Of a stretch of 6,105 nt of DNA, positions 4,691 through 6,105 are shown piece by piece. Each line of letters starts with the position of its first letter. Positions within the stretch are counted from its first letter, which is position 1. A program made the translations under genes and the position numbers. This DNA comes from Bacillota bacterium (GTDB lineage: Bacteria > Bacillota > Clostridia > Christensenellales > Pumilibacteraceae), in assembly GCA_009787685.1 (NCBI GenBank), contig WQSV01000095.1:1-6105 (forward strand), read 5' to 3'. The notes under the pieces are model-generated. The model did no database searches, was not told the origin of the DNA, and was given only the letters and a program-made list of their open reading frames with translations.

Positions 4691-6105
4691 ATGAAAAAAC
4701 TAACAAAACGCAGAACAGTGTTTTTTGCTCTCATGTTCATCACTTTTGGGGTGTTTGGGGCAGTGCTTTTGAGTGCTTGCCACTGGTTTGAAAGAGGTGA
4801 GAGGACACCAGATTTTAATGACGCATTAAGGGCGGTGCCAACTGCAACTTCGTTAGACGAGCCTGCTATCATTGAATATTTCACCGACGGGGTGAGTAAT
4901 TTTTTCATCATTGATGTTGGTCATATTGAAAACATGCTTTTATCAACTGTCGCGGAAGTTCCTTTTAATGGAATGACGCCAGTGTCATTTTCTCGAACAA
5001 CAGTGAATTCAAGCACAATCACAACATCTGTGACGCGAACTGTGAGCAACAGTGTGAAGGTCTCATGCACCCAATCCCAAACAACAAGCATCACAGCTGG
5101 AGCAAGTGTCTCTCCAGTTTCACTATCTCTAGGGAGGTCATGGACAAGTTCATTAACGAATGCGAACACAACAACGAGATCAATAGAAACATCAACTTCT
5201 CAAATAATATCAACAGCAGACGAAGTGACAATAGCTTTCACAGTTGGAAACAACAATGAGCCAGCTGGAACATATCGCCTAGCGTTATATGCAACTGTCG
5301 ATGTCTATTTGATTGTTTCAACAACCATTGACAATCAAGAGGTGTTGGGTATTGAGCCTGTTGTCGCCGCGCGCTCGCAAATTAGACCTCGCTTTGAATT
5401 TTCTGCTGATGGACTTTTTGATAACTCCCCAATAGACGGCTCAGAAATCGTTTTTGACGAAAATTTCCACAGATATTTGCCTATTCCAGACTCAAGCGTT
5501 GTTGTGAGAGATTTTTCTCGATTGATTGGAGAAGAAGGAAGTAATCTTATTATTCCTCCTATTGGAATATTTGAAGATGTGATGAATTTCACTATTATTG
5601 GAAATCCAAACGTGACCCACACCACAAATATCGTTATCCAACCGCGAGAGAAAGACCTCAGAATAACGCTCCAAAACATTAATTTCGCTGCAAATCAAGG
5701 AACTAGTGGAATACGTCATTCTGGAACTAATTCAACTCCTCACACTGTGACGATTGCTCTAATAGGGAGCAGTTCAGTATCTGGTGGGGTTGGGATTATT
5801 GGCATGAATGGAAACTCAAATCAAGGCGGACAATCTGGAGGAAATGGTGGAGTTGGAATTGACATGACTTCTCGCCACACATTGGTAATCATCGGTGGAG
5901 GAAATTTGATAGTTCGCGGAGGGAATGGAGGAGACGGGGGAAGAGGTGATAACAACAATTCCTACATTGCTGATGTTATCAATTCAACAAGACGAGGTGG
6001 ACGAGGTGGAAACGGAGGTGCGGCAGCTATTGCCTATCGAGTTGACTTTTCGGCATCATCTGGGGATATATCGCTTTTTGGGGGTGGCGGCGGAGATGGG
6101 GGCCG
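4691..6105 (+). CDS. Surface lipoprotein with Ser/Thr-rich beta module (ETX/MTX2-like) and Gly-rich repeats, 3' end outside window
   Basis: The ATG follows AAAGGAG (4678-4684) by 6 bases; 471 codons remain open to the window edge. Residues 1-30 are a lipoprotein signal: KKLTKRR, a hydrophobic stretch (10-27), and the lipobox LSAC with Cys30, so the protein should be lipid-anchored outside the membrane. Residues 100-175 are long alternating Ser/Thr strands (TTSVTRTVSNSVKV, WTSSLTNANTTTRSIETSTSQ), followed by VTIAFTVGNN (179-188) and GTYRLALYATVDVYLIVST (193-211). This resembles the amphipathic strands of aerolysin/ETX-MTX2 beta-pore-forming proteins; the match is by eye and uncertain. Residues 250-345 are a mixed region without a recognised domain. 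From about 365 the sequence is Gly-rich (GGNGG, GGRGGNGG, GGGGGDGG) alternating with strands such as HTLVIIGGGNLIVRGG. Such repeats occur in secreted surface proteins. A plain adhesin is the main alternative. Confidence 0.8.
   Translation, partial: MKKLTKRRTVFFALMFITFGVFGAVLLSACHWFERGERTPDFNDALRAVPTATSLDEPAIIEYFTDGVSNFFIIDVGHIENMLLSTVAEVPFNGMTPVSFSRTTVNSSTITTSVTRTVSNSVKVSCTQSQTTSITAGASVSPVSLSLGRSWTSSLTNANTTTRSIETSTSQIISTADEVTIAFTVGNNNEPAGTYRLALYATVDVYLIVSTTIDNQEVLGIEPVVAARSQIRPRFEFSADGLFDNSPIDGSEIVFDENFHRYLPIPDSSVVVRDFSRLIGEEGSNLIIPPIGIFEDVMNFTIIGNPNVTHTTNIVIQPREKDLRITLQNINFAANQGTSGIRHSGTNSTPHTVTIALIGSSSVSGGVGIIGMNGNSNQGGQSGGNGGVGIDMTSRHTLVIIGGGNLIVRGGNGGDGGRGDNNNSYIADVINSTRRGGRGGNGGAAAIAYRVDFSASSGDISLFGGGGGDGG
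5783..6105 (+). repeat. Gly-Gly-rich coding repeats, continuing past the window
   Basis: Residues 365-471 of the lipoprotein contain repeated GGNGG and GGxGG blocks, encoded mainly by GGA/GGT/GGG, separated by short hydrophobic strands (TLVIIGGGNLIV, ISLFGGGGG). The DNA turns clearly G-rich compared with the rest of the window. The units are irregular, not exact copies. Confidence 0.75.

Noticed and set aside
4921..5719. Several frames (both strands) overlapping the lipoprotein gene
   Set aside because: They are shadows of the open frame 4691-6105, which has a signal peptide, lipobox and a good ribosome binding site.

Overview
The window looks like a chromosomal stretch of a low-GC, Gram-positive-type (Firmicutes/Clostridia-like) bacterium. 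The evidence is A+T-rich DNA, strong AAAGGAG-type ribosome binding sites, a flotillin-like protein, a DUF4177 protein and a surface lipoprotein with an LSAC lipobox. Nothing in the sequence fixes the genus, and there is no transposase, integrase, rRNA, tRNA or CRISPR array.

Layout. (1) 3-554 (+) is the C-terminal part of a flotillin/SPFH membrane-scaffold protein. (2) 555-705 holds a palindromic element built from tandem 7-base units. (3) 706-3342 (+) is a large cytosolic protein with the layout of a GH78 alpha-L-rhamnosidase, an unusual acidic N-terminus carrying 12-residue repeats, and a degraded catalytic-acid motif. It ends in a hairpin that has a T-tract on both strands. (4) 3396-3554 (-) is a possible 52-residue gene that converges on that hairpin. 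(5) 3532-3817 is a regulatory or replication-like region. It has four same-direction DnaA-box-like sites arranged as two similar pairs, an AAAG tetranucleotide repeat between a -35 and a -10 box, and an A/T-rich hairpin. (6) 3818-3985 (+) is a 55-residue DUF4177 protein. (7) 3986-4163 carries a perfect 23-bp stem-loop and a direct repeat. (8) 4164-4577 (+) is an unrecognised 137-residue protein. (9) 4578-4690 has several small palindromes, one of them over a likely -10 box. (10) 4691-6105 (+) is the start of a lipoprotein that stays open to the window edge. It has a Ser/Thr-rich beta segment resembling aerolysin/ETX-MTX2 pore-forming modules, then a Gly-Gly-rich repeat region.

How the parts relate. 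The plus-strand genes appear to be separate transcription units, because each gap holds palindromes or a terminator. No pathway linking them is visible. The lipoprotein acts on the cell surface, flotillin acts in the membrane, and the rhamnosidase-like protein has no export signal. The most unusual parts are the 3532-3817 region (possible phase-variable promoter inside a DnaA-box cluster), the lipoprotein, the degenerate GH78-like protein and the perfect stem-loop. All functional statements beyond clear family resemblance are inference from reading the sequence, with no database search.
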